The notes below the pieces were generated by a model. That model saw nothing but the letters and a program-made list of their open reading frames with translations. It had not been told where the DNA came from and did not search any database. Source: Lagopus muta (lineage: Eukaryota > Chordata > Aves > Galliformes > Phasianidae). Taken from it: a stretch of 64,000 nt of DNA. The stretch covers positions 31,999,537 through 32,063,536 of the forward strand of contig NC_064440.1 of the NCBI RefSeq assembly GCF_023343835.1, given 5' to 3'. Below are positions 1 through 10,357 of this stretch, piece by piece. Position 1 is the stretch's first letter. The number at the start of each line of letters is the position of its first letter. Both the position numbers and the translations under genes were made by a program.

Positions 1-570
1 CAGGTTTTGGAAAAAACACACTGCCCCTTTTTCCTCCCAGTTCATTCCAAAGCTTCAGCAAGTCAATCTTTGTTATTTTCACTAGCAAGGTATCTGGGTA
101 ACTTATTTATTTACTTTGCTTTATGGATAAGGAAATAATTTCTTACATCTTGAATACACTTCTACAAGTAGAAAAGCTAAGACAGCAGTGTTTGCTTTTT
201 CCTTTGAAGAGAATGCCAAATGCAGAGTCTTCCAAGCTGAACGTCGTCTGCTAAGAGAAATGGTTCCACGGTAGAAGTATACAAAAAAAAACCCTGATGT
301 ATTCTTTAAACTAAGCTCAGGTTCTTCAATAGCTGGATTGCTGACTTTGAGATAGTGAGAAGTCAACACTGTTACCAATGCCAAAAGAATTTGGGTTTTG
401 AGCACCAGAAACAGCAGACTTGAGGTAAAAAGCAGAAGTATCAACTCAGAGCTACCCTGAGGCACACGTGGCTCTCCGAGATCCACCACCTCCAACATTC
501 TTGCAGTGATAAAAAAAAATTAAGTGTCCATGTTCTTCCCAGAGACAGCAAGCATTCTCACTGCTCTTAC
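1..570 (-). other. ACADL intron 7 (partial)
   Basis: Noncoding sequence downstream of exon 7 on the minus strand. It runs off the left edge. I see no exon or recognisable element in it. Open frames here match no protein I know. Confidence 0.7.
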
Positions 571-672
571 CTGAGGGAGCTCTGCCATCAAATAATAGAA
601 GCCTTTGTTCTCTTTCCCAAGCAAGGCGCTTGCTGGCAACCGCACATCTTCAAAAAACAGCTCTGCCGTGTC
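571..672 (-). CDS. ACADL: ACADL exon 7
   Basis: Encodes residues 258-291, exactly 34 codons: DTAELFFEDVRLPASALLG, then KENKGFYYLMAELPQ. The acceptor is TTCTTAG|GAC and the donor is CCTCAG|GTAAGA. This is the last coding exon inside the window. The next exon, which should begin with the catalytic Glu codon, lies off the left edge. Confidence 0.95.
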
Positions 673-3600
673 CTAAGAAGATTTTAAAGGACAGTTGATA
701 GTCTGACATTCTCACCTCTGCATTCCACTTTTTTCCCCCATTTTGTTCATTTTGTCATGTTAAGTCATAGAGTCGTTTAGGTTGGGAGGGTCCTTCTGAG
801 GTTGTCCATCCCCCCAAAGATGGACAAAGCACTCAAAGCACCGACAGCAGCTGAAGGTCTTGTCCGGTTTCACTTCCTGATGCTTCCAAGCAGGAGGCCC
901 TACAACTCTGAGCCCCTGGTTCCAGCATCACATCACTCTTATGGTGGTATTTCTTACTAACCAACTTAAGAGTTTCCTCAGTTTAACTTGTGTCCCTTGC
1001 CACCCTTCACCTGTGCTGCTCTATTTCTACAGGTAGCTGAAGACAGAAATACAATCCCATTCTTCCAAGCTTTCTCAGAGTGAAGGAATCCAGCTGCCAG
1101 CTTCTCCTTGCACATCATGTACTTCAGACTTCCAAATGGGAACTCAATATACATACTTGGTATGTATAATTTTTATGCTCTAGGGCTTAAGTATTAAGAT
1201 AACGTAACGGTTTCATTTTTTCTTTATTAGGCTAGTGCCAGGCATTGAGCAATTTAGACTTCCTCAAAGTCTACTATGTATTACAGGTCACATGAACTTA
1301 CTTGAGCTTTCAGGCCCATTTTTTGCAGCTTGCGTCCTTTGGTGAAACCTTTTGTTCCATTTTCCACCAGAAAAAGACTGATTCCATGAGCAGGAGATCG
1401 AGCCTCTCGGTTTGTAACCGTAACCACAATCACCACATCACACATCCAACCATTGGTGATGAAAGTCTGTAAAAACAAACCAACAAAAACCAACACAGCT
1501 TGGAATACTGCAACAAGCGTGGATAGAAATTAGAAGAGATCATCAAGCAGTACAAAGAAAACCATCAGCGTGTGGATGCTCTCACAGGTAAACTGAAAGG
1601 CAAGGTTTAAGTGTCCAGAAGCATTTTAGTAATTCAGGAAGTCTACAGTGCTAAGAGGAAATTACATAATTTGAGAGGCATTGTGTGGTGACAATTGTGA
1701 AGTGAAAGAATGCACAGACCTTTTTTCTTTTGTCTGCCCCCTGCCAAAGAAGGAAGGAGTTATCAGGTGTAGACATCAAATGAAAAAAGGTTCTCCTGTG
1801 TAATAAACTAGCAAGGTATAAAATGCAAAACCACTGATGGCCTCTACTAACAACTGCTTAAGAGAGTTCTGCAGAATGATACATCCACTTGTCAAAATGA
1901 CTCATCCTACCACCAGCAAAAGAAATAAGCAATGTCTCCTGCTTGACTTCAACCACACATAATGAGCAAATATATTCACACAGATCTGTATGTACAAATT
2001 TACTCGTACACACCAACTCTGCAATAGCTTGAAAGCATACACACAGCATCTAATGCCATTCTCCTAATACGAGCTTCTGAACAGATTCCACAGCCTGCAC
2101 TGCAGCACCTTTTCCAGGCCACAGGAAGTTTAACATTGGTAGCATGCATACTTTAGTGTTCAACCTCAGCAATAAGAAACAACACAGGCTCTGCTTATAC
2201 AATATAGGACTTCTTCCAGTGCAAGTAAAAAGAAAGTCTTTAGATAAGATTATTTAAGTACTATAAAAAGAACCTGGTTCCCATGAATAGCCAAAACCAG
2301 AAGTAGAGTAAGTCTATATAAAAAAAATAATAATAATAACTGGCAAAAAAAGATGAAAAAAAAAAAAAGAGAGATAGGAAGGACAAGTGGGAGACACTGG
2401 TATGCATCCAGTGCATACCATTCTGGTATGCATCCCTCCCTGAGTGCCTCCAGCTCCGAAAGGCTATGAGTGACGTACACGTCTGTTTGCTTACCTTACT
2501 CCCATTAAGAATCCAGTCACTTCCATCTTTTTTTGCGTAAGTCCGTATTCCTTGCAAGTCACTAGAATGGAATTCAAAAGACCCTTCAAGGAACTGTTCC
2601 AGATGCTGTAATTTGTATCTTGAGCGCTACCCAACAGAAAGTAGACTTCACACCATGGAGACATGCAGTCAGTGAAAACGCACAGGAGGATAATAGTATA
2701 CAGTAAAATGGTTTTCAGTAACACAGAAACCAAAAGCCTGCTGCAGAAAGAAATGATAAACGTGTGCAATCATATGCGAGCATGAGGTCCCACTTGAACG
2801 GATCTGCCTGTGGGAGGGTGGTGTGATGAAGCACTGATAGCACGTCAGCATCCCCTTAGGCTGATATGCTTTAGAAGGCAAACGTCAGACAAAACGTTTT
2901 CTGAACATGCTCAGTCTTAATGAGGAGGCTCTGCAAAAATACACGGCCAACATCCACTCTCTGGAAGCACGACACCAAAAGGTTTTGCTCTTCACCTGTT
3001 CCTCTCTGTTGTGGAAACTGGCCAGATCACCTGTGTCTACTCAAAATATGTGCTGTCTGTCCTTCAACAATGACAGTAAAGGAGCAACATTTATCTGTTT
3101 GAAAGGAGTCAGAGGGGAAAACAATAACAAAAAAAAACCAGCATTTTGTTCCACAACAAAAATTAATATTAAAGAAGTAAAGCCATCTTTACTGACGTAA
3201 CTTTCTCCTCATTACATTTCATATTAATTCACAGGATGAGCAGGTTGTTAACCATAAGCTCAATCCATAAAAGGAAATACAAAGCATTTTTGCCCATTGT
3301 GAGACAATAAAGAAACAGATTTTGAGCAAATATCTTGAATTGGCAAAGCTGTAACAGAGTGATCTGCAAGTCTGAGGCCCTCCCCAGTCTAGGATATTGA
3401 CTAGTTATTAGGATGTCCACGTAACCAGGATGCTCATGAATTTCTTTCACTGAGAAATCAGTAGACAGCAAATAAGATTATGACCATCTGTCTTTATTTT
3501 TTAGCTTACCTGCCAGCCCCAGGCTCTGTCATGGCAATAGCACCAATGCACTTGCCTGCAGCCATCTGAGGAATAAAGCGTTTGATCTGTTCTTCAGTGC

Positions 3601-6600
3601 CGTAATTTGCAATGTAGGGCATGACTATATCAGAATGAAGACTAAATCCTGGGCCAGTACAGTTGACATACATCCTGGGGAGTGGGAAAAAACAAATCAG
3701 CTCAGGCAGAAACACTACAGAAATTTCAACATTGAACTTTCACGCCTTTGCAATGCAGATCCAACACTGGAAGCAAGCCCTACAGCACAGATGTCTCGGA
3801 CATAAGGTGAACTTGTAGCACTTGCACTGTTATTTACAGAATGTATTTTCACAGCCAAATTACTGTGTAACCTACCAGACTAATCAAAATGCTTCCCTCA
3901 ACTACAGTAGAGCATGATGACATTTATTACTTAATCACCTGAGAGGCATAAAGCTGAAGATTTACACGTTTTAACTACTGATGCCAATTTCTGTAAGCAA
4001 TGAAGAAATCTTACGAAAAACAAAACAAACAAACAAACAGTCTATTGATAACTTGAATTAAACTCTTCCTGAAGTGCCTGGTACTTACTGCTCCTCCCAG
4101 AGCACAGCTGAGGAGAGAATATCCGCTCCAATGCCTCCATGTTTCTCTGCAATAGCAACACCCAGCAAACCTTGCTGTCCAGCTTTTTCCCAGAGCTCTC
4201 TGCTCACCTGGCCATCCTTCTCCCATCTGCAAACAGCATAAGAAAAGAGATATCCATTAAATTCTCCACATGCTACCTCTCATTTTTCATGGCTGCTGCT
4301 TCATGCTAGAGGGCCCACAGGAAGTTTTCAGTGCCTGGTAGAGAGGCTTTCAGACTCAGCAGCACACAACACAGCATACAGGGCGCTGAGACAACTACGT
4401 TTGCCAGCTAAGAATTGATGGCTTAATAACAGGTTTTCCATTCTTCACAAATGCCACTGGCATTACACAGATACCAACTATATAACACATCTGAACCCTG
4501 GCTTCCAACACATAAACCTGATGACTCCTTATGACTTGTTACGAAAGGCTGTGCTGCGTCTTGGTCTGAGCACCAGAGCAGGATCTAGGAGGTTTAGCCA
4601 CAACCATCTGGATAATCACAAGTAGATCCTCACCTTCCCAACATTCCATTTCCCCATAAAATGGGTATAAAGTATCAATTTCTGAAAGATTTTGATTCTT
4701 ACCAATGAGAAATGCTTTTCAAGAAAAAAAAGCACTGATACATTAGTAACCTTGCTATCAAGTACAAAAACATATAAAATAATATATATTTTAAAAAAAA
4801 ACAGTCCTTTTTCACTTAGTACTGTACCTTGGTAAACTACTGCTGAAGTAAGGCGGTTTTAAGTTTGTGAATAGACAGCTAAGGCTTGTCTGCTGATAGT
4901 TTGCAAACTGTAAGAATCACTTGTTCCCTAACAAATAGTACCCTGAGTTCACCAACACACCAGAAAGTCGAGTGGCCATTAATGGCCATTTTTTAATAAT
5001 ATGATTGACAAATTGTTCAGAAAGACTCCTCAGATGCACTGGTTTGCAGCAGAGCTATACCACAGCGCTTTATCCACAGCTAATAATGCTTCTTGTCACA
5101 CTCGCATTAAGTTTACTCCCATTTGCCCCCTACTTTCAGGGTCACTGCTGTCTCGATCACAAAAACATTTTCCTCATGCTCATCCATGTTTACTGATGCC
5201 ACACGCTGGCCCAGCCAACTGGTACACTATGCCTCAAGCCTATTTGTTTATTTGAAAGCTGTGAGAACAGAATGGTTCATAGGTCTCTGCAGTGAAGCAA
5301 GAACCCAAGTCCAGCTTGTCTCAGTCATCTGAAGAAACAGTTGTGTCACCAAACAGGATCATAATTAACCTGGAGCAGACACAACACCTGATCACAAAGC
5401 TATACCAGAAGTCTTCCTAAAAAAAAGACAAAGGAAAATATACCCCCTCCACTTCAATGGGAGAGTGCACAAGCAGGGAAACACTGGCTGCAACTCTGTG
5501 AACTGCACTTGATCTGCTCACAAGCGGGCAACGAAGGCGCCAGCTCAGAGCGATCTGTGAATTTTGCTGAATTTTATAGGCAGATCTGTTTCAATCGAGT
5601 CCTGTTAATGAAAACAAATGCCTTGTTTATCATGTCATAGTGAATAATACCTGACAATGCTTATTTTGGGGTGGGGAAAAGCAAATTATCTCGAAAACCA
5701 GAACATTTAAAAGGCATCTCACTCTGTATGAAAAGGCAGCACTTCTTCCTGAAAGAACTTCCTGGCACTCTCCCTGAAGATATCGTGGTCCGACGAGAAG
5801 ATCCTCCGGGTGCCGATGTCAGTCAGACGCTTAGCAGAAGAAGGCTCCGGGCGCTTCGTGCCATGCTGCTCGGTTGGAGCAGGGCTGAGAAAGAGAAGCA
5901 AACATCTGCTTGGACGCAGGCACAGCCTATTTCACAGCCCTTTGAAAAGGAAGGAAACACCTACCTAGCAAACGTGGATTATTTATAAAGCTACTTTTGG
6001 CTCTACTGAGCTACATCTAAGGCTGCCGTTGTTCGAGCAGGGCGCAGGGCCCGCTGGGCACGCAGCAGAAAGCCGCTGCTCTCCCAGCACCCCACGCTGG
6101 CACTGTCCAAGGGTGGCACAAGGGCACCGGGCCCTACAACCCCTTGGTGCAGCAGAGCGGACAAGGACAGACCCCGCTGTCACCTGCTGTCAACACGGGA
6201 CTCCACTCCCTGTGTATGGCCAGGAAGTGGGGCAAAGGGCAGCCCTCAGTCTGCAAGGCAATGGCTGAACCTCCGGGCCCAGCGTGCCGGGGGGGACCTG
6301 AGCAAGCAGGGGTGCAGATGTATGCAGATGTATGCACACATACATGTGTGTGATCATGCGTTTCTATTCAGGCCTGCAGCCTTCCTGTCACACAAACATA
6401 TATATGCATATACATGCATGTATTTATGCACATGCACGCAGCACTTCCGCACACCCACACAGATACATAGGAAATACACCCCTATATACATGTACCCCGC
6501 AATCAGCCCCACCAACACACCCACGTCAAGCCAAACGCGCAGACAGCAGACAGCAGCCAGCAGCCAGAAGCCAGCAGCCCCTCAGCGCAGCCCCTCAGCG

Positions 6601-6758
6601 CCGCCCCGCAGCCCTGCAGCCCGCAGCCCCGCAGCCCCCAGCGCCGCCCCGCTCCCCTCGCGCCTCCGCCGCGCGCCCGCCGACCTGGGCTGGGAGGAGA
6701 AAGCCCTCCGGCCGGCGGTCCGCAGGAGCCCAGGCAGGCGAAGCAGGCGCGCCGCCAT
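571..6758 (-). CDS. ACADL: Long-chain acyl-CoA dehydrogenase, mitochondrial (5' part, exons 1-7)
   Basis: Flavoenzyme of the mitochondrial matrix. It catalyses the first step of beta-oxidation of long-chain acyl-CoA, an FAD-dependent alpha,beta-dehydrogenation that passes electrons to ETF. Seven exons read on the minus strand join in frame: 6685-6758, 5723-5884, 4089-4226, 3510-3674, 2495-2561, 1302-1466 and 571-672. They total 873 nt, or 291 codons, which equals the human protein up to ELPQ plus one residue. The product shows an Arg-rich transit peptide (MAARLLRLPGLLR), the N-terminal helical domain, and the acyl-CoA dehydrogenase signature AMTEPGAGSDLQG around residues 172-184. It also shows most of the beta domain (SPAHGISLFLVENG). 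By family knowledge the catalytic Glu (human precursor residue 291) is the first codon of the next exon. That exon and the C-terminal helical domain lie beyond the left edge. No stop or frameshift was seen. Confidence 0.96.
768..1010 (-). mobile_element. Degraded CR1 LINE fragment
   Basis: Begins like the CR1 3' end read in reverse (CATAGAGTCGTTTAGGTTGG, then GGTCCTT). It continues with eroded CR1-like text such as GGTATTTCTTACTAACC and TTAACTTGTGTCCCTTGCC. The element is inverted relative to the plus strand, 3'-truncated style, in ACADL intron 6. Its right end is uncertain. Confidence 0.55.
1302..1466 (-). CDS. ACADL: ACADL exon 6 (beta domain)
   Basis: Encodes residues 203-257: TFITNGWMCDVVIVVTVTN, then SPAHGISLFLVENG and GRKLQKMGLKAQ. 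ITNG is a common acyl-CoA dehydrogenase motif. The following WMC differs from the human SLS that I recall. The acceptor is TTTACAG|ACT and the donor is GCTCAA|GTAAGT, phase 0 at both ends. Confidence 0.95.
2397..2435. repeat. Small direct repeat with embedded hairpin
   Basis: A 13-base direct repeat (CTGGTATGCATCC at 2397-2409 and 2423-2435) flanks TGCATACC (2412-2419). That octamer pairs with GGTATGCA (2399-2406) across a 5-base loop. It lies in ACADL intron 5, just downstream of the exon 5 donor in transcript order. Confidence 0.7.
2495..2561 (-). CDS. ACADL: ACADL exon 5
   Basis: Encodes residues 180-202: (S)DLQGIRTYAKKDGSDWILNG then SK. It completes the signature and enters the middle beta domain that contacts FAD and substrate. 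The acceptor is ATTCTAG|TGAC and the donor is AGTAAG|GTAAGC, in phase 0. Confidence 0.95.
3510..3674 (-). CDS. ACADL: ACADL exon 4 (first part of the acyl-CoA dehydrogenase signature)
   Basis: Encodes residues 125-180: CTGPGFSLHSDIVMPYI, EEQIKRFIPQMAAGKCIGAI and AMTEPGAG. The last of these begins the PROSITE-type acyl-CoA dehydrogenase signature, which is completed by Ser180 (split codon) and Asp181 of the next exon. The acceptor is CCCCAG|GATG and the donor is GGCAG|GTAAGC. Confidence 0.96.
4089..4226 (-). CDS. ACADL: ACADL exon 3
   Basis: Encodes residues 79-125, with WEKAGQQGLLGVAIAEKHGG, a hallmark acyl-CoA dehydrogenase segment of the N-terminal domain. The acceptor is TTTGCAG|ATGG and the donor is GAGCA|GTAAGT. 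It starts with the last base of a Glu codon and ends with two bases of a Gln codon. Confidence 0.95.
5723..5884 (-). CDS. ACADL: ACADL exon 2
   Basis: Encodes residues 25-79, including SSAKRLTDIGTRRIF and the helix ARKFFQEEVLPFH, close to human LCAD. The acceptor is TTCTCAG|CCC and the donor is ACAGA|GTGAG. The phase is 1 base in and 2 bases out. This is the start of the mature N-terminal helical domain. Confidence 0.95.
6311..6440. repeat. Alternating purine-pyrimidine tract
   Basis: Rich in TG/CA and AT/GC dinucleotide steps, for example CATATATATGCATATACATG and ACACATACATGTGTGTG. It is a degenerate microsatellite within ACADL intron 1 that could favour Z-DNA. Confidence 0.55.
6541..6660. 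repeat. GC-rich degenerate tandem repeat in ACADL intron 1
   Basis: Imperfect copies of short units such as CAGCAGC, CAGCCCC and CAGCGCCGCCCC run up to about 25 bases from the exon 1 donor. It is a likely length-variable minisatellite. Confidence 0.6.
6685..6758 (-). CDS. ACADL: ACADL exon 1 (start codon and transit peptide)
   Basis: The start codon is at 6756-6758. The exon encodes residues 1-24 plus two bases of codon 25. The peptide is rich in Arg, Leu and Ala with no acidic residues (MAARLLRLPGLLRTAGRR, then AFSSQP), typical of a mitochondrial presequence. The donor is CCCAG|GTCGGC. The start has a good context (AAGATGG). An upstream in-frame ATG at 6915-6917 has no intervening stop, but it would bury the presequence, so I chose the downstream ATG. 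Confidence 0.9.
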
Positions 6759-6762
6759 CTTG
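6751..6762 (-). promoter_or_regulatory. YY1-type motif over the ACADL start codon
   Basis: The minus strand reads CAAGATGGCGGC, matching the YY1 consensus (AAnATGGCGGC), and the ATG inside it is the chosen start codon. Such motifs are common at or just after the transcription start of nuclear genes for mitochondrial proteins, and often also supply the start context. Binding is inferred and not shown. Confidence 0.55.
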
Positions 6763-9700
6763 CGTCGGGGTGTGGCGGGGGGGCAGTGCGGGGACGGAGA
6801 GCGGCGCGGGCTGCGCGAGTTGATCCCCTGCGCGGGGATGGCGCCGGGGCGCTGCGCCGGCCCTCGCTGCGTTGTAAAAAAAAGAAGCGTTTCTGTTTCC
6901 CGGAGTGTGGCACGCAATCCCCACCGGTACGATTAAGGTCTGAATTCCTCCTAATCCATCCTGTTTACAACGGGATTATGATCAAAGTGTTTGCATTTTT
7001 CCTTGAACGCGGTTTGGAAATCGTGTGGAAAGCAATCCTTTCGGCTGGCCGTAGGGCGAGCGCGGCTGAAGCCCTGCCGAAAAAGCAAATGGCGTCAAGT
7101 AATGGCCATCACGATGAGGTTGTTACTACAATTCAGGTGTTTCTGTAATCTGAACCTGTAGTAAAGTTAACAAGAATTCCCCCTTTTTGGGTCAGAAATG
7201 CCGCACCTCCACCATAGGCCGGCAGATGGCAGCAGACGCACGGCTATGTTGGTGGGCCTGCCTACACGGGGACATCCGTGCCTGCCTGATGTCAGCCAGG
7301 TGTGACGCAGGTTGTCCCAGGCTTCACCTGTCGCTGAGGTCAGGAAATGCTTTGGTGGCAGTTTGATATTTTTCACAGCGTGTTTTTCTAGTGGGGAAAA
7401 AGGGCGGTTGTAAAAAAACCGGGACGTTAAGAACAATGTGTTGCTGTTGCTTTTGCAGAGAACAGGGCAGAAATAGGTATCAGAGCAGAGAAGAAAGTGA
7501 AGACACACTGCTGGCATTCTAGATGCTGTTCCGGTTTGGGATAGTGCTTTTCTTACCACGGCCTTAAAGGACTTTGTGGAGAAACAGCACACTGCATTAA
7601 GTGACAGCTCAGTCTGGTCCTGCCTCTCCATTCATCATGTGGGCATGGTCACAGGGTGAGTCTAATTTTGATTTCCATTTCTCAGTGTTAATGCCTTCTC
7701 TTTTATATGGCTGTCTGCCATATCAGTAAATGGCACGTCTGTCCTTCCTGACCTCTCGTACAACCTTCAATACTGGTGAGGGATACAGGTTGCCATACTT
7801 TTGTTGTCACAAATTGTCTTCGACTTGCAGCTCTCCTGCTCTCATGTTATGTGGTTAGCTCAGACTTCCTCTGAGACTGCAAACCACTGGAGTAATCTAG
7901 CAAATCCCCCCCAGTGATGCCCAGTGCTAATATTACCACCTCACCATGTTGCCAGCATGACATAAAGGCACCAACTCAGTGGTCTCTAACACAGTGCATT
8001 ACTGTCCTTACCTGAGGATGTGTACTGTGACATTTAGGCTTTGTTACAAATTGATTTGGCTAACCATCCCATTTTGGATCACTATTTATGTTCTTTTTCA
8101 TGATTTCCAATGTTCATAAGTCATTGCTCTAGCTGGATGGGGCCAATGTAATTTAAAGCATTATCTTGCTGAAAAATTGCACATGGCCTTGAAAAATGCA
8201 AGTGAATAAATGAGAAAGTGGTGGGTTACCTGGAGAAAAAGTGTTCAAGTAAAGCTCTGTGGGTAAGGCAAGTTGAAATGAAATTTCTTCTAATTTTGGT
8301 CAAAATGTCCCTATTGTTCATCTTCTCCAAATACAAAGACTGTACAAGTATATTCAAGTCAGAGCCCTGTGAAAGGAATTCTTTTCTCAGAGGTATTCTT
8401 TGCTGTCTTTCTACTGCAAGAAAAAAATGATGAAGGTATTGAGCAAAAGGATCTCATTACATGCTTTTCTTTATTTTTTTCCTGTTACGTAAGTAATCTA
8501 CAACTTTTGTCTGTGTTCCTGAGCTAAGACATTATTAGTCCTGCAGCAGCAGCTACTTTTGTGCAAGGGTGTTCTTCTCCAGGACTAAGTATGTTGGACT
8601 TGGTTTCAATAGCGGGGCAAGTAACTCCTTTTGAAAGAGCTATGGTTCTCTGTATTCTTTTGTCTTGCTGTACTTGATGGTACTACTGTCCGTAAAGCCA
8701 AGCTGCAGGATCTGACCAGAAGTTTTGAACGTGCAGCAAGAGACACTATTGACCTCCTATCGCAAAGCTCTTTATTCCCTTTTGAGACTTTCACTCTTGC
8801 AAATAAAGTGTCAAATTATTCATGTCTGATATGAATGCCCTTGAGGTTTGGTTTCTGACTAGGTTATTTAAAACTCATGTGCTGTCTTCTTTTCAGGAAG
8901 AGTCCAGGTGCCAGTTAAGCATGTCTGCCCATCAGGGGCACGTATGGTCTTCATCCAACATTTCTGTGTTGGCATTAGAGTGCTGGGCAAGCTTGAATAA
9001 GATGCAAGCTCTCAGCTTACTTCTGCCTATACGTGACTGTCCTTAGTGTGCTTTTGCCTGGGGTCAACACAGTGTTAGTCATGTGCATGCAAGATGATGT
9101 GGCAGGGAGCGAGAAGCTGTGGCTGCTGAGTGGGCCTTCCCTACCAGTAAATCCAGCTCCTTCAGCATGTGTCTTGGAGCACTTGAGAGACACCACACCC
9201 CTCCAAGACCTTGATGTCAAGTCCAGTGATTGCTGGGTGTCAACAGGAAGAGGGAGCGGAGAATCTCATGAGCAGAGATTGTGACTCAGCCTGGGGATTA
9301 TGTCTTAACAGGGGACACAATTATTTTTTTCTTCAGATCTTTTTGGATGTGAAACTTCAAACTATCATGTTCATCAAGGAACTGCCAATCTAGGATTGCT
9401 CTGTAGTCGAGTCGTCTTACGCATACCTGTGCCAGCATGTCTTCTCTTACTTGGATATCTGGCATACTGATATACAGTGTTTCCTCCACAGATTTTCAGC
9501 TGAAATCCAGCTTAACTCAGCCATTAACCAAAAATGTTCCTAACAGATCAGCATTAGTGGAGTGAAATGCGCTTGAGTTGATTTGTGCTGATTGTTAGAC
9601 ATAGAGGCCAGTAGCTGTTGGTCAGCTGTGGCTGTACCTATTAGTCCAGGCAAATAAAAAATTAAACTTTCTTACACCAGTGTAGCAAAGTGCAGGGTGA

Positions 9701-10290
9701 GAACTGGTCCTTCCATAATGGGATAGTGCAGAAAAAGGGCATTGGAAGGTCCCGTGGTCTGTGCAGATCAAGGTAACAGGTATAACATGCACTGGCAAAC
9801 AAAGGATTCCTTAAATAGATGCTTCACAGCTTTCAAGAACCTGAATTAGCTGAGCACCACTCTCACACAGATGTAGGTGTTAAGAGGTTGTAGTAGTAGA
9901 AGGGTATATTAGGATGTTTGCATTACCATCCTAGCTGGTAGGAAGTAGGGTTATCTTAAGAGTTATAAGGCTGTAGCTAGAGTTCATATAGGTATTGATC
10001 TCCCTTTATTTGGCTTCTCAGAAAACCTTTGTGAACTTGAGAAAGAAGTAGGTAAATTCTGCCTTTTTATAATTGTATTCTTGTTATGTGTGATGTAGCC
10101 TATATCGGTTCACCTCATTGCTATTTTTTTGTTCTGTCAGAAATGTGCAAAAGATGCAGTAGCAACATTAGCCCTCATTCAGTAGATCAGTGATGTTCCT
10201 TAATGATGGAAGAATAGACCAGAGGAAACCTTCTAAGTTAAATAGCTGTAATAGACTTTATTGATCTGATTTAGCTGTAATGTCCCTGTT

Positions 10291-10357
10291 CATTGGAGGA
10301 GAGTTGGACTGGGTAACTTTTAAACGTCCCTTTCAACTCAAACAATTCTATGATGCT
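10291..10357 (+). mobile_element. CR1 LINE 3'-end fragment
   Basis: Contains the typical CR1 tail: GGAGGAGAGTTGGACTGGGTAA, broken here as GAGTTGGACTGGGTAAC, followed by CGTCCCTTTCAACTC and AATTCTATGATGC. It is a short 3' remnant in plus orientation. Confidence 0.75.

Larger units (their letters stand above)
6560..6870. promoter_or_regulatory. CpG-rich promoter region of ACADL
   Basis: Very GC- and CpG-rich sequence, with GC-box-like runs, covers exon 1 and its flanks, in contrast to the AT-rich neighbourhood. I saw no TATA box upstream of the start codon. This fits a CpG-island promoter with dispersed starts. The exact transcription start cannot be set from sequence alone. Confidence 0.7.

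Noticed and set aside
6322-6936. 204-codon open frame on the plus strand, antisense to ACADL exon 1
   Set aside because: Its composition (His/Tyr/Thr-rich then Pro/Ala/Arg-rich) follows the alternating tract and the GC-rich repeat. It is a product of base composition.
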